A stretch of DNA of 64,000 nucleotides from Microbulbifer sp. ALW1 (GTDB lineage: Bacteria; Pseudomonadota; Gammaproteobacteria; Pseudomonadales; Cellvibrionaceae). The translations under genes were made by a program, and so were the position numbers. The first letter of the stretch is position 1. The number at the start of each line of letters is the position of its first letter. Shown one piece after another: positions 25,277 to 36,047 of the stretch. The notes below the pieces were generated by a model. The model was not told the DNA's origin, ran no database searches, and worked only from the letters and a program-made list of their open reading frames with translations. Location: the NCBI RefSeq assembly GCF_009903625.1, contig NZ_CP047569.1, positions 578,001 to 642,000 on the forward strand. The letters are read 5' to 3'.

Positions 25277-26392
25277 TCAGGCGGGGCGTTTGCTCGGGCC
25301 GTAGAGTTCTTCCAGCATGCTGTCGATGCGGGCGGCCAGCGCGTCCTGGGTGTCGTCCAGCAGAATCACGTGGCCCATTTTACGGCCCGGGCGCAGCTCC
25401 TTGCCGTAAGACCAGACACCTTCGTTGGCCAGCTCCGGCTTTTTATCCACGCCCAGCATATTGATCATTACCGCCACGCGATCGCAGCCGGTTTCGCCCA
25501 GAGGCATACCGAGAATCGCGCGTACATGGTTGGCAAACTGGCTGGTCTTGGCACCGGCCAAGGTCCAGTGACCACTGTTGTGCACCCGCGGAGCCAGCTC
25601 GTTAATCAGCAGGCCGTCGTCGGTGACGAAGCACTCCATGGCCAGCACGCCCACATAGTCCCAGGCATTCATCAGGGTGGCCAGGTAGGTCTCTGCAGTG
25701 TGCTGCAGCTCTTCACTGACGTGCGGCGCCGGTGCGGTGGAAACCAGCAGCGTGCCGTTGTAGTGATCGTTCTCCGCCAGCGGATAAGTCACTACGTTGC
25801 CGTCCGCGGTGCGCGCGCCGATCAGGGAAACCTCGCGGGAGAAGTTGATGCCCTTCTCAACCACGTACTCCGACTCCGGCACCTCACCGGCGATGGCAGC
25901 GAGGTCCGCGTCGCTGTTGACGCGCCACTGGTTCTTGCCGTCGTAGCCGTTTTCGCAGCTTTTGATAAACGATGGATAACCCAGCTCTTTGACCGCTGCA
26001 CAGATCTCATCGTAATTGTTGGCGGGACGGAAAGGCGCCACCGGCAAACCGGCATCGGTGATTGCCGTTTTTTCCCGCACGCGGTGCTGGGTTGTTTCGA
26101 ACGCGTCCGGGCGCGGGTACACCGGGCAGAACTTTTCCAGTGCGCGCAACAGACCTGCGTCCACACCTTCACGTTCGGCGGTGATTACCTCGGGGCTGCC
26201 CATGGCTTTGTACAAGGCCTCGATGTCGGCACCTTCATCGGCGTGGACAATGGTTCCGAGACCTTCCACACAGGTGGTGTTCTCACCGCCCTCGGCGAGG
26301 AAACTGAACTCGATTCCCAGTGGGCGAGCCTCTTGGGCCATCATCTGTGCCAGCTGGCCGCAACCAACAATACCTACGCGTCTGACCGTCAT
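25277..26392 (-). CDS. purK: 5-(carboxyamino)imidazole ribonucleotide synthase
   Basis: ATP-grasp enzyme of purine biosynthesis that converts AIR, bicarbonate and ATP into N5-CAIR; cytoplasmic dimer. At 371 aa it has the normal length. The N-terminal nucleotide-fold motif VGIVGCGQLAQMMAQEARPL is followed by the ATP-grasp core, with ECFVTDDGLLINELAPRVHN and SGHWTLAGAKTSQFANHVRA, typical of PurK. It follows purE with a 57-nt gap on the minus strand, forming the usual purEK operon. Confidence 0.97.
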   Translation of the reverse strand: MTVRRVGIVGCGQLAQMMAQEARPLGIEFSFLAEGGENTTCVEGLGTIVHADEGADIEALYKAMGSPEVITAEREGVDAGLLRALEKFCPVYPRPDAFETTQHRVREKTAITDAGLPVAPFRPANNYDEICAAVKELGYPSFIKSCENGYDGKNQWRVNSDADLAAIAGEVPESEYVVEKGINFSREVSLIGARTADGNVVTYPLAENDHYNGTLLVSTAPAPHVSEELQHTAETYLATLMNAWDYVGVLAMECFVTDDGLLINELAPRVHNSGHWTLAGAKTSQFANHVRAILGMPLGETGCDRVAVMINMLGVDKKPELANEGVWSYGKELRPGRKMGHVILLDDTQDALAARIDSMLEELYGPSKRPA

Positions 26393-26449
26393 TTTCCGCT
26401 ACACCTCGTAAACGTTCAGTAATCTCAAACCGGCTTATTCAACTTCTGA

Positions 26450-26941
26450 TTATTCGACTTCGAACGGCACGCCCGCGCTCTGCTGTTCGCGCCACTGGAT
26501 AAGACGCTTCTGCAGTTCCGGGTCTGTCAGGGACAGTATTTGTGCCGCCATCAGGCCGGCATTGAAGGCGCCGGAAGCGCCCACCGCCTGGGTGGCAACG
26601 GCAACGCCCTTGGGCATCTGCACAATAGACAGCAGGCTATCCATCCCGGTCATGAACTTGCTCGCCACCGGCACACCGATGACCGGCAGCGGGGTCATGG
26701 CCGCGATCATGCCCGGCAGGTGTGCGGAACCGCCAGCGCCGGCGATGATCACCTGGGTGCCGCGCTCGTGGGCAGTGGTCGCAAACTCCACCATGCGCTG
26801 GGGCGTACGGTGGGCTGAAACGACTGCCGTAGCAAAGGGTACGCCCAGATCGGTGAGAGGCTTGGTGGCCATTTCCATGGTCGGCCAGTCGGACTGGGAG
26901 CCCATCACGATGGTGACTTTTTCGAACGGAAGCTGATTCAC
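26450..26941 (-). CDS. purE: N5-carboxyaminoimidazole ribonucleotide mutase
   Basis: 163-aa enzyme that moves the carboxylate of N5-CAIR to C4, giving CAIR. Signatures are [13 protein letters not shown] near the N-terminus, SAHRTPQRM with the catalytic His, and [20 protein letters not shown]. It is an octamer in known members. First gene of purEK, with a 375-nt leader/intergenic region upstream. Confidence 0.97.
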   Translation of the reverse strand: MNQLPFEKVTIVMGSQSDWPTMEMATKPLTDLGVPFATAVVSAHRTPQRMVEFATTAHERGTQVIIAGAGGSAHLPGMIAAMTPLPVIGVPVASKFMTGMDSLLSIVQMPKGVAVATQAVGASGAFNAGLMAAQILSLTDPELQKRLIQWREQQSAGVPFEVE

Positions 26942-27316
26942 TTGCTGTTAACTCCAGAGTTACACGAGCACCAGGCGGGCGGCCTTTGCCGCCGGCAGCA
27001 TAAGGAAATCACCAGGAACGGCTCGTCGATTCACTGGTATCGGCCACTAGCCGCGCCAAAGCGACCGGCAGCCCCAAATTAAGGGGCGTGAGGATACCAA
27101 AACTCAGCGAGAAAGCACGCAGTGCGCGGACTTGCGGCGGTTTTGAGCGGGATTCTGTAGTCCAGGGTGCCGCAGAGACCGGATCAATGGCGCTTTACCC
27201 TTTAGAGCACTCGATTGGAACGATAGTGTGGCGGACCGGTCACGGCACTTTTCTTGACTGATCGTGACTGGTCGCAACTGAATATAACCAGCTGATTACC
27301 GGAAAGAATGGTGATC
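26942..27316 (-). promoter_or_regulatory. purE upstream region
   Basis: 375 bases between the aroE stop and the purE start, both minus-strand; it must contain the purEK promoter and leader. I see no gene, tRNA or known riboswitch. A small hairpin GCCCC-AAATTAA-GGGGC is near 27071-27087. Three 10-bp-phased near repeats (TGACTGATCG, TGACTGGTCG, CAACTGAATA) lie at 27255-27284. No PurR-like box was recognised. Confidence 0.4.
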
Positions 27317-28147
27317 TCAGACCCTGGATTTATCGAGCAATCGCTGGCGCAGCATCGCCAGCACCGGCTCCACCTGCGGACGCACACCCCGCCACAGGGC
27401 AAAAGACTCCGCCGCCTGCCCCACCAGCATACCCAGGCCATCGGATACCTCCGCGCCGAGTCCGCTAGCCCAGTGCATAAACGGGGTCGGCTGGGCGCCG
27501 TACACCATATCGTAGGCACGACAGCCATCCGCCAGCGCCCGTGGCGACAGCGGTGGCAGCTCACCGGACAGGCTCGCCGCGCTGGCATTGATCACCAGAT
27601 CAAACCCCTCGGGCACCGCGTCCAGCCCGCTGGCGGTAATGGCACCGTAACCGGCAAAATCCTCTGCCAGCTGCTGTGCCTTCTGCGCGGTGCGATTGGC
27701 TATATGCAACTGCGCAGGTTTCTCATGGAGAAGTGGCAACAATGTGCCGCGGGTAGCACCACCGGCGCCCAGGATCAGCACCTTCTTGCCTTTAATCACC
27801 CACCCCAGATGGTTTTTGATATCCGACACCAGACCCGCACCGTCGGTATTGTCACCCAGCAGACTGCCATCCCCCTGCACCGCCAGCGTATTCACCGCCC
27901 CCGCGGTGCGCGCTCGCTCGGTCAGTTCATCCGCATATTCAAAGGCATCGAGCTTGAACGGCGCAGTGACATTCAAACCTTTAGCGCCGCTGGCAAAAAA
28001 TGGACCCACCACATCCTTAAAGGCACCCACCTCAGCAAACAGTTTTCCATACTCGATATTCTGCTCAGTCTGGCGAGCAAAGGCCGCGTGAATATCCGGA
28101 GACATCGACTGCTTGATCGGATTGCCAATAACCGCGTACTTATCCAT
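27317..28147 (-). CDS. aroE: Shikimate dehydrogenase (NADP+)
   Basis: Reduces 3-dehydroshikimate to shikimate in aromatic amino acid synthesis. 276 aa; the substrate site shows NPIKQSMSPDIHAAFA, NVTAPFK with the catalytic Lys, and DNTDGAG. The NADP site GAGGATRGTL lies mid-protein. It is followed upstream by the 28166 small gene (18-nt gap) on the same strand. It belongs to the hemF-aroE neighbourhood common near the origin in pseudomonads. Confidence 0.97.
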   Translation of the reverse strand: MDKYAVIGNPIKQSMSPDIHAAFARQTEQNIEYGKLFAEVGAFKDVVGPFFASGAKGLNVTAPFKLDAFEYADELTERARTAGAVNTLAVQGDGSLLGDNTDGAGLVSDIKNHLGWVIKGKKVLILGAGGATRGTLLPLLHEKPAQLHIANRTAQKAQQLAEDFAGYGAITASGLDAVPEGFDLVINASAASLSGELPPLSPRALADGCRAYDMVYGAQPTPFMHWASGLGAEVSDGLGMLVGQAAESFALWRGVRPQVEPVLAMLRQRLLDKSRV

Positions 28148-28165
28148 GTTCTAACGTATTCCCAA

Positions 28166-28594
28166 TTATTTTTTCAGCGCCTGCTTTAACTGACTGGTTT
28201 CATTCACACCGATCAAACCATCAATTTTCAGCTCGCCGTCAAATTCACACACCATATAGCGCGTGATGGCACTGTATATCTGCTTCGGTTTTTCGCCGCT
28301 CGCATCCAACAGCACCCAGTTCAATGTCGCCAGGCTGGTGTTTTCATTTAGCTCGATCACATCCGTCACCGCGCCGACAATCTGAGAGACACCCAGCGTT
28401 TGATAGAGATGTAAAAGTTTTTTTACCCGACCGATAAAATATTCGCGGGAGAGTTCGGATTTTTTTCCATTGGAAAAATAGTAATGGAGTGGAAAGCGGT
28501 AGAAGTCGGCAATCTGTTCGGCATCGCGAGCTTCGAACAGGCGACGGTATTCCAGAAAAAGTTTATTGATGTCTTCCAGACGAGCCTTGTGCAT
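28166..28594 (-). CDS. NTF2/SnoaL-like protein, 142 aa
   Basis: Small cytoplasmic alpha+beta protein. Its pattern of an N-terminal helix (INKLFLEYRRLFEARDAEQI), DFYRFPLHYYF, and later beta strands (TSLATLNWVLLDASG, ITRYMVCEF) fits the NTF2/SnoaL cone fold. No catalytic residue set is evident. It starts 18 nt upstream of aroE and is probably cotranscribed. Function unknown; the fold is a judgement from pattern only. Confidence 0.7.
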   Translation of the reverse strand: MHKARLEDINKLFLEYRRLFEARDAEQIADFYRFPLHYYFSNGKKSELSREYFIGRVKKLLHLYQTLGVSQIVGAVTDVIELNENTSLATLNWVLLDASGEKPKQIYSAITRYMVCEFDGELKIDGLIGVNETSQLKQALKK

Positions 28595-28660
28595 GGCGAC
28601 TTCCTTTAATTAAGACCGTTCGTTTCGCTCAATGGTATTGTCCACAGAGCTATTCGAGAA

Positions 28661-28775
28661 GGTGTCGCTAGCAGGTAGTCCTTTGCGGGACCGTCTGCGG
28701 CCAGGACGGCCGCAGCCGAGCCCCCATGGATGGGTTTACGGCGTGTCCCGCAAAGGACTACCTGCTAGTGACACC
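28661..28775 (+). repeat. Covarying-stem hairpin element, copy C
   Basis: Outer arms 28661-28691 and 28745-28775 pair over 31 bp; the only non-Watson-Crick position is a G-T wobble. The inner hairpin CTGCGGCC/GGCCGCAG at 28695-28715 is the same as in copy A. The core CCATGGATGGGTTTACGGCG is on the plus strand at about 28724-28743. The flank CCGCCAC is at 28774-28780. It lies between the NTF2-like and hemF genes, both minus-strand, so the core runs opposite to transcription. Confidence 0.92.
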
Positions 28776-28798
28776 GCCACTTGAGTGTTAAAGAACCT

Positions 28799-30348
<1,550 letters not shown>

Positions 30349-30540
30349 AGTCTGGTCTCGCTTGCATCTTGGTCTGCACCTGCGCGACACAGGTCACTGT
30401 GCAATGGTGTTTCGCAGGTACTTACGCATTCAGAACCGGTCGCACCGGCGGCAAAGTTCTGGGAGCGCGGGAATTTAGCGGATACCAGAAGCCTAGACAA
30501 GGTAGCGCCCTGACGCAGCTCCGGTAACCGCGGGCCGGGT

Positions 30541-31740
30541 TCAGCCGTCGTAGCTGACGCGGTAGATGGCTCCTGCGTAGTCGTCGGAGACCAGAATCGC
30601 CCCGTCGGGCATCACCAGCAGGTCCACTGGTCGACCCCAGTTTTCCTCGCCCTGCAACCAGCCATCGATAAAAGGCTTGTAGGAAGTCGCCTCCCCTTTG
30701 TCGTTCAGGGTCACCATGGTTACCCGGTAACCGATCTTGTTGCTGCGGTTCCAGGAGCCGTGTTCGGCGATCAGGACCTGGTTTTTATAGTCGGCCGGGA
30801 ACTGGTTGCCGGTGTAGAACTTTACACCCAGCGGCGCCACATGGGGCCCCAGCTTCTGTACCGGCGGAACAAAGGCGCTGCACTGTTTGCCCTCACTCCC
30901 CTCTTCTTTTCCGAACTCCGGATCGATGATGTCGCCGCCGTGGCAATAGGGATAGCCGAAATGCTTGCCTGCCACCGGTGCCGTATTCAGCTCACAGGGC
31001 GGCGTGTCGTCGCCCAGCATGTCGCGGCCGTTGTCGGTAAACCACAGGGCTTTGGTCTGCGGATGCCAGGTAAAGCCCACGGTATTGCGTACCCCTTCCG
31101 CCCAGGTTTCGGTCTTCACCACTTTGTCGCCCTCGATTTTCAGGCGCTGGATATTGGCGTAGTCCTTCTCATCGCAGATGTTGCACGGGGCGCCGATGGG
31201 CACGTAGAGCCAGCCGTCGGGGCCGAAGGCGATGTATTTCCAGCCGTGGTGCTTGTCCGGGAACTGCTCGGTAATGGTGACGGGCGCGGGAGGGTTGTCG
31301 AGGCGGGACTCGATATCGTCGAAGCGCAGGATGCTGGTGGTCGCACTCACATAGAGGTCGCCATCCTTGAAGGCGACGCCAGTGGGCAGTTTTAGCCCTT
31401 CTGCGATCACCTTCACCGCATCGGCCTTCTGGTCGCCATCGGTATCCTGTACCGCGTAGACCTTGCCTTCACGCATGGAACCAACAAACAGGGTGCCCTT
31501 GTCGCCGCGGGTCATATGGCGGGCGTTGGGAACGTCTTTGGCGTAGACCTCAATGTTGAAACCTTCCGGCAGCTTGAGCTGGTCGAGGAAAATTTCGCCT
31601 TTTTCTGCGGCGATAACCGGAGCACTGGCCAGCGCCGAGATGATGGCACTACCGCTACACAGGCGTTTTAACAGAGATCCAACGGATAAGCGCGGTGTGG
31701 TTGGCTTATTCATGGCCGCAGGGTAGGAGAAGGATGGCAT
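30541..31740 (-). CDS. Sorbosone dehydrogenase family (PQQ-type beta-propeller) protein
   Basis: 399 aa with a signal-like hydrophobic stretch (SGSAIISALASAPVIAAEKG) and a six-bladed propeller of the soluble sugar/sorbosone dehydrogenase type: RHMTRGDKGTLFVGSMREGK, HHGWKYIAFGPDGWLYVPIG, ADNGRDMLGDD-like TDNGRDMLGDDTPP, and AEHGSWNRSNKIGYRV. Probably periplasmic, oxidising a sugar or aldose using PQQ. The start at 31740 has AGGGAG 9 nt upstream; MNKPTTPR at 31713 is an alternative. The gene interrupts the usual dprA-tsaC adjacency, which suggests insertion. Confidence 0.85.
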   Translation of the reverse strand: MPSFSYPAAMNKPTTPRLSVGSLLKRLCSGSAIISALASAPVIAAEKGEIFLDQLKLPEGFNIEVYAKDVPNARHMTRGDKGTLFVGSMREGKVYAVQDTDGDQKADAVKVIAEGLKLPTGVAFKDGDLYVSATTSILRFDDIESRLDNPPAPVTITEQFPDKHHGWKYIAFGPDGWLYVPIGAPCNICDEKDYANIQRLKIEGDKVVKTETWAEGVRNTVGFTWHPQTKALWFTDNGRDMLGDDTPPCELNTAPVAGKHFGYPYCHGGDIIDPEFGKEEGSEGKQCSAFVPPVQKLGPHVAPLGVKFYTGNQFPADYKNQVLIAEHGSWNRSNKIGYRVTMVTLNDKGEATSYKPFIDGWLQGEENWGRPVDLLVMPDGAILVSDDYAGAIYRVSYDG

Positions 31741-31748
31741 AGAGGAGG

Positions 31749-31771
31749 ACTCCCTGAATGATTCAGGGAGT
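31749..31771 (-). promoter_or_regulatory. Perfect hairpin containing the ribosome site of the PQQ dehydrogenase gene
   Basis: ACTCCCTGAAT pairs with ATTCAGGGAGT around one base. On the mRNA the second arm includes the AGGGAG Shine-Dalgarno 9 nt before the ATG at 31740. It is 19 nt past the dprA stop. It could occlude translation or end/protect the dprA mRNA; there is no T tract. Confidence 0.6.
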
Positions 31772-31790
31772 GACCCTAGCGGCTTTTGCG

Positions 31791-32948
31791 TTATTCGGCC
31801 AGCGCGGTCAGGGTTTTTGCGCCGCTACCGGTGAGCTGATAGCCGCCGGGCAGCTGCTCCACCAGTCCCTCCAGCTCCAGCTGCAACAGCCCGGCCATCA
31901 GGTCGCCGGCATCGCCGCCGGTGTCCCGGGCCAACTGTTCGATACTGCGGGGATCGCTGCCAAGGGCCCGGATCAACTGCCGTTGTTCGTCCGGAATATT
32001 TGGATCTAGCGCAACATCCGTGTTTTCAAACAGCCCGGGCTGCCGCGCCATTCCCTCAAGAAACCCGTGCAGGTGCTGCACGATATCGTCACTGGTCTCC
32101 ACCAGGTTGGCACCGTGCTTGATCATATGGTGGCAACCGCGCGCCATTGGATTGTGGATGGACCCGGGGATGGCGAATACCTCGCGATTCTGCTCCAGCG
32201 CCAGCCGCGCGGTGATCAGTGAGCCCGAGCGCACCGCGGCTTCCACCAGCAAGGTACCGAGGCTGAGCCCGGAGATAATGCGATTGCGACGGGGAAAGTT
32301 GCCCGCCTCCGGCGCCGTGCCCAGGGGCATTTCACTGACGATGGCACCGTCGGCGGCGAGGATTTCCTCTGCCAGCACCACATTGCGCAGTGGGTAGAGC
32401 CGGTCGACGCCGGTACCCAGCACCGCGATGGTTTTGCCGCCACCTTTAAGGGCGCCCCTGTGTGCCGCGGCATCCACGCCCAGGGCCAGGCCGGAGGTAA
32501 TCCCGAATCCGGCCGCGGCCAGGTCGGCGGCAAAAGCCTCGGCATTGTCGAGCCCGGCGCGGGTGGCACGGCGCGCGCCCACCATCGCTATCTGCGGCAG
32601 AGCCAGGGCATCAATGGCGCCGGATACGTAGAGAATCGGCGGCGGCCGCGAAATCTCCTTCAGCAGCGCCGGGTAATTGTCGTCCCCGCAGTGCAGCAGA
32701 TAGACGCACTCTTCGGCACAGCGCTGACGCTCGGCCAGGGCCCACTGGCCCAGTTCACCGTCGAGTTCGATACGCTGGAATTCCGCCAGCTGTGTGCGGG
32801 CGCGATCGGGAAGCTTACGGGAGAGAGATTCGGGGGGCTGTTGCAGTGCGGCGCAGGCGGAGCCAAAACGCTCTACCAGTTGCCAGTAGCTGCCGATGCC
32901 AAGGCCCTCGAGGCGCATTAGCGCGAGGGTGGCGGTCAACGCATCCAT
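31791..32948 (-). CDS. dprA: DNA-processing protein DprA
   Basis: Loads RecA onto incoming single-stranded DNA in natural transformation. 385 aa. An N-terminal helical (SAM-like) region is followed by the Rossmann-type DprA core: MVGARRATRAGLDNAEAFA, GLALGVDAAAHRGAL, LGTGVDRLYPLRN, GNFPRRNRIISGLS and the C-terminal FAIPGSIHNPMARGCH. A winged-helix C-terminal domain (DPRSIEQLARDTGGDAGDLM) is present. It is 80 nt after the LysM-protein gene, the common LysM-dprA-tsaC layout. Confidence 0.97.
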   Translation of the reverse strand: MDALTATLALMRLEGLGIGSYWQLVERFGSACAALQQPPESLSRKLPDRARTQLAEFQRIELDGELGQWALAERQRCAEECVYLLHCGDDNYPALLKEISRPPPILYVSGAIDALALPQIAMVGARRATRAGLDNAEAFAADLAAAGFGITSGLALGVDAAAHRGALKGGGKTIAVLGTGVDRLYPLRNVVLAEEILAADGAIVSEMPLGTAPEAGNFPRRNRIISGLSLGTLLVEAAVRSGSLITARLALEQNREVFAIPGSIHNPMARGCHHMIKHGANLVETSDDIVQHLHGFLEGMARQPGLFENTDVALDPNIPDEQRQLIRALGSDPRSIEQLARDTGGDAGDLMAGLLQLELEGLVEQLPGGYQLTGSGAKTLTALAE

Positions 32949-33028
32949 GCGAAATACCGTTATATGTTGTCGTTCTTTCTACAAAACGGACGCCTCCAGG
33001 CGCCCGCGCAGTAGTTTTTCAGGGGTTC

Positions 33029-34096
33029 CTAGGGGTTGCGGACAATATCCATCACGGCCAGCGGCTTGTCCGCTTCCAGCACCAGACCCAGGCTCATTTT
33101 TTCAAAGCTGCGGAACACCATCAGCAGGCCGGCGCGCTCGTCGGGCAGTTTGACGCTCTGGCGGGCGAGCTGGTCGCGCACGGTGGCGCCGCGCTTGTAG
33201 ATAGCCAGTACATGGCCGGGCTCCAGGCCTTCGCGCAGGCCGCGGTTCATGATCACCACGTCGTACTTGGCAATCTGGGTTACGCCCTCATCCACACCGA
33301 GAATCACGCCATCCACCGGTACCGAAGGGGCGCCGGGCTGGAAGAGTGCAGCGATGGAGCGCTCTTCTACCGGCAGCAGGCGATCCTGCAGGCGGATATC
33401 GCGGGCGGTGCGGGTTACGTCCATGGTGGCCACGGCGAATTCGCTGTTGGCGTTGTCCGCATCCAGCTGGCGCAGGTCGACGGAGCCGATATCCAGGGCT
33501 TGCTGGCCCAGTTCTTCACCGGTATAGGGATCGGCGTAGACCGGGCCCGGACGGTAGATCCCGTAGGAGGACAATGGCTCACGGAAATCACCGCGGGCGT
33601 AAATTTTTTCACCGGCGCCCATTAGGATGCGCTGATCCTGCCCGGAGATCACGTAGGGCACACCCTGGAAGGCGTTGGGGCCCACAATGCGTGTACGGGA
33701 CAGGAAGGCGTTGATGGCATCCAGCGGAATCGCGGGAATCGCGCTGTCAATCGGCTCGCGACGCACGGACGGGCCCAGGCGGTTGTTGCTGGCCGGGGAC
33801 AATTTATAGGCGGTGGGAGCGCGCTCCAGTTCCAGGCGCGGCTGGCCGTCGATGTAGACCAGATTGAGGCGGTCGCCGGGGTAAATAAGGTGTGGGTTTT
33901 CCACTTGCGGGTTCACTTGCCAGATTTCCGGCCAGTACCAGGGCTGGGAGAGGAATTGTCCGGAGATATCCCACAGGGTGTCGCCCTTCTGGACGGTATA
34001 AGTGTCCGGATGGTCCGCCTTCAGGCGGGAATCTTGCGCCTGCAGGCCGAAGGTCGCCAGCAGGGTTGCGGCGGCGGCCAGGATTATTTTTTTCAT
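33029..34096 (-). CDS. LysM peptidoglycan-binding domain protein
   Basis: 355 aa. A signal peptide (ILAAAATLLATFGLQAQ) precedes a LysM domain: TYTVQKGDTLWDISGQFLSQ, then PQVENPHLIYPGDRLNLVYI. The rest is a beta-rich region (~110-355) with repeated Gly/Val turns and no catalytic signature I know. It matches the LysM protein encoded next to dprA in pseudomonads (PA0020-like). Likely periplasmic or envelope-bound, attached to murein; function not established. It is divergent from def across 262 nt. Confidence 0.9.
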   Translation of the reverse strand: MKKIILAAAATLLATFGLQAQDSRLKADHPDTYTVQKGDTLWDISGQFLSQPWYWPEIWQVNPQVENPHLIYPGDRLNLVYIDGQPRLELERAPTAYKLSPASNNRLGPSVRREPIDSAIPAIPLDAINAFLSRTRIVGPNAFQGVPYVISGQDQRILMGAGEKIYARGDFREPLSSYGIYRPGPVYADPYTGEELGQQALDIGSVDLRQLDADNANSEFAVATMDVTRTARDIRLQDRLLPVEERSIAALFQPGAPSVPVDGVILGVDEGVTQIAKYDVVIMNRGLREGLEPGHVLAIYKRGATVRDQLARQSVKLPDERAGLLMVFRSFEKMSLGLVLEADKPLAVMDIVRNP

Positions 34097-34151
34097 GGAA
34101 GCATTCCTATGCTTTTCGCTTTCGCTTTTTTATCGCTTTCGGCTTTCTTTC

Positions 34152-34184
34152 TATATGGCTATCACTGGTGCTTTATATGGCTAT
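34152..34184. repeat. 11-bp direct repeat in the LysM/def intergenic region
   Basis: TATATGGCTAT at 34152-34162 and again at 34174-34184, 22 bp apart (about two helical turns), in the 262-nt divergent region between the LysM-protein gene and def. Could be a promoter-region operator; could be chance. Confidence 0.5.
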
Positions 34185-34358
34185 AATCCCACCACGCTGA
34201 ACCGGAGTGGCCTGAGCCACCGGTTGCGGGGGCGCAAATGGCGTCTATTGGCAATTTTGCCAATGTGCGAAAACCGCCCCCCAAGCAGCAAATTTCAAGC
34301 GCGATCATTATGTTATCAGCGCAAGTTCCACTAAGACTAGAAGTTTGTCACAGGTGTT

Positions 34359-34865
34359 ATGGCCAAACTCGAAATCCTAGAATTTCCCGATCCCCGTCTG
34401 CGCAAGGTTGCCGAACCGGTGACTGAGGTGACCGATGAGCACCGCACGCTGATCGCGGATATGTTCGAAACCATGTATGAGGCTCCGGGCGTTGGCCTGG
34501 CGGCGACCCAGATCAATGTGCACGAGCGCATTGTGGTGATTGATGTGTCGGAGGATCAGAGTGAGCCTCTGGTGCTGATCAACCCGGAGGTTGAGGTGCT
34601 GGATCCGGAGATCCACAAGTACGACGAGGGTTGTCTGTCGGTGCCTGGTTTCTATGAGACGGTACAGCGCCCGCGCAAGATCCGCCTGAAGGCGCTGGAT
34701 CGCGACGGCGAGGCCTACGCGCTGGAAGCGGAAGGCCTACTGGCGGTGTGTATCCAGCACGAGATCGATCACCTCGATGGCAAGCTGTTCGTGGATTACA
34801 TCTCGCCGCTCAAGCGGAACCGTATTCGCTCCAAGCTCGAAAAGGCCCATCGCCAAAAAGCCTGA
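34359..34865 (+). CDS. def: Peptide deformylase
   Basis: Removes the formyl group from new proteins. 168 aa, typical. The three metal-site motifs are [20 protein letters not shown] (metal Cys) and [12 protein letters not shown] (HExxH). Start ATG gives [20 protein letters not shown], the usual N-terminus. It heads def-fmt-rsmB-trkA-trkH on the plus strand, with hairpin element D inserted between it and fmt. Confidence 0.98.
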   Translation: MAKLEILEFPDPRLRKVAEPVTEVTDEHRTLIADMFETMYEAPGVGLAATQINVHERIVVIDVSEDQSEPLVLINPEVEVLDPEIHKYDEGCLSVPGFYETVQRPRKIRLKALDRDGEAYALEAEGLLAVCIQHEIDHLDGKLFVDYISPLKRNRIRSKLEKAHRQKA

Positions 34866-34895
34866 TTCGGGTGGTCTTATAGCAGGCCCGGTGGC

Positions 34896-35007
34896 GGCAA
34901 AGCACTGGGTGCCTGTTTTCAGAACCGCTGTGAATACGTCCCTGTACGCTGCGTCGGCAACATCCCTGTTGCCGACGCTTCTGAAAACAGGCACCCAGCA
35001 CTTTGCC
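34896..35007 (-). repeat. Covarying-stem hairpin element, copy D
   Basis: Outer arms 34896-34923 and 34980-35007 pair over 28 bp with two adjacent mismatches; the 19 bp on the loop side are perfect. The inner hairpin GCGTCGGCAACA/TGTTGCCGACGC spans 34951-34978. The core, read on the minus strand, is a degenerate CAGGGACGTATTCACAGCGG. The other flank has CGGTGGCG (34889-34896), complement of the CGCCACCG seen by other copies. It separates def from fmt, both plus-strand. Confidence 0.9.
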
Positions 35008-35069
35008 TTCGCTTCTGCCTTCTGGACTTCGTAAACAGTCCACTTTTCTTTTGATACCGAAAATTTTTC

Positions 35070-36047
35070 ATGAGCCTAAATATCATCTTTGCCGGCACCC
35101 CTGACTTTGCCGCGATACACCTGCAAGCCCTGCTCGACAGTGAGCACAATGTCATTGCTGTCTACAGCCAGCCGGATCGCCCCGCTGGGCGCGGCAAGAA
35201 GTTGCTGGCGAGCCCGGTTAAACAGCTGGCACAGGAGCACGAGATTCCGGTCTATCAGCCGCTTTCCCTGCGGGATGAGGCGGCGCAGGCGGAACTTGCC
35301 GCGCTGAATGCGGATGTGATGGTGGTAGTGGCTTACGGGCTGATCCTTCCCCAGGTGGTGCTGGATACGCCGCGTCTCGGTTGCGTGAATGTGCACGCTT
35401 CCCTGCTGCCGCGCTGGCGTGGTGCAGCGCCGATTCAGCGGGCGGTTGAAGCCGGTGATGCGGAGAGCGGTGTGGCGATCATGCAGATGGAGGCGGGGCT
35501 GGATACCGGCCCGGTGCTGGTTGAGGTGCGCACGCCGATTTCTGCCGGGGAAACCGGTGGCAGCCTGCACGACAAATTGGCGGGACTGGGTGGGCCGGCG
35601 CTGCTGGAAGCCCTGAACCAACTGGAAAGCGGTACCGCCGAGCCGCGGGTTCAGGACGATGCGCTGGCCAATTACGCCAGCAAGATCACCAAGGAAGAGG
35701 TGTGTATCGACTGGAATGAGCCGGCTGCCGGGATCGAACGCAAGGTGCGTGCCTTTAACCCCTTTCCGGTGTGCTGGACCGAATATGCGGATGCCAAGGG
35801 CAAACCCCAGCGACTGCGCGTTTACGCCGCAAAGCTGGAACAGGGCTGCCACACCGATGCGCCCGGGACGATTCTGAGTGCCGATGATGAAGGCATTCTG
35901 GTGGCCTGCGGTCGCGAGGCATTGCGCCTGACTCAACTACAATTGCCGGGCAAGAAGGCCCTGCCGGTGTCGGAGATCCTCAAGGGTTACCGCGATCTGT
36001 TCAGCAAGGGCACTCAGCTAGGCAACAATCACAGGCCAGCACCATGA
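35070..36047 (+). CDS. fmt: Methionyl-tRNA formyltransferase
   Basis: Formylates initiator Met-tRNA. 325 aa. The N-terminal formyltransferase domain shows [18 protein letters not shown], the folate/catalytic loop [20 protein letters not shown], then [13 protein letters not shown] with the catalytic Asp. The C-terminal tRNA-binding OB-like domain follows ~residue 210. Its stop overlaps the rsmB start (ATGA), so the two are translationally coupled. Confidence 0.98.
   Translation: MSLNIIFAGTPDFAAIHLQALLDSEHNVIAVYSQPDRPAGRGKKLLASPVKQLAQEHEIPVYQPLSLRDEAAQAELAALNADVMVVVAYGLILPQVVLDTPRLGCVNVHASLLPRWRGAAPIQRAVEAGDAESGVAIMQMEAGLDTGPVLVEVRTPISAGETGGSLHDKLAGLGGPALLEALNQLESGTAEPRVQDDALANYASKITKEEVCIDWNEPAAGIERKVRAFNPFPVCWTEYADAKGKPQRLRVYAAKLEQGCHTDAPGTILSADDEGILVACGREALRLTQLQLPGKKALPVSEILKGYRDLFSKGTQLGNNHRPAP

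Noticed and set aside
26942..27316. A purine riboswitch or tRNA upstream of purE
   Set aside because: No recognisable aptamer core or tRNA arms; only weak repeats.
34737..35043. Small open frames across hairpin element D and similar ones across A, B, C and E
   Set aside because: They translate a palindromic DNA element and disagree between copies; no ribosome sites.
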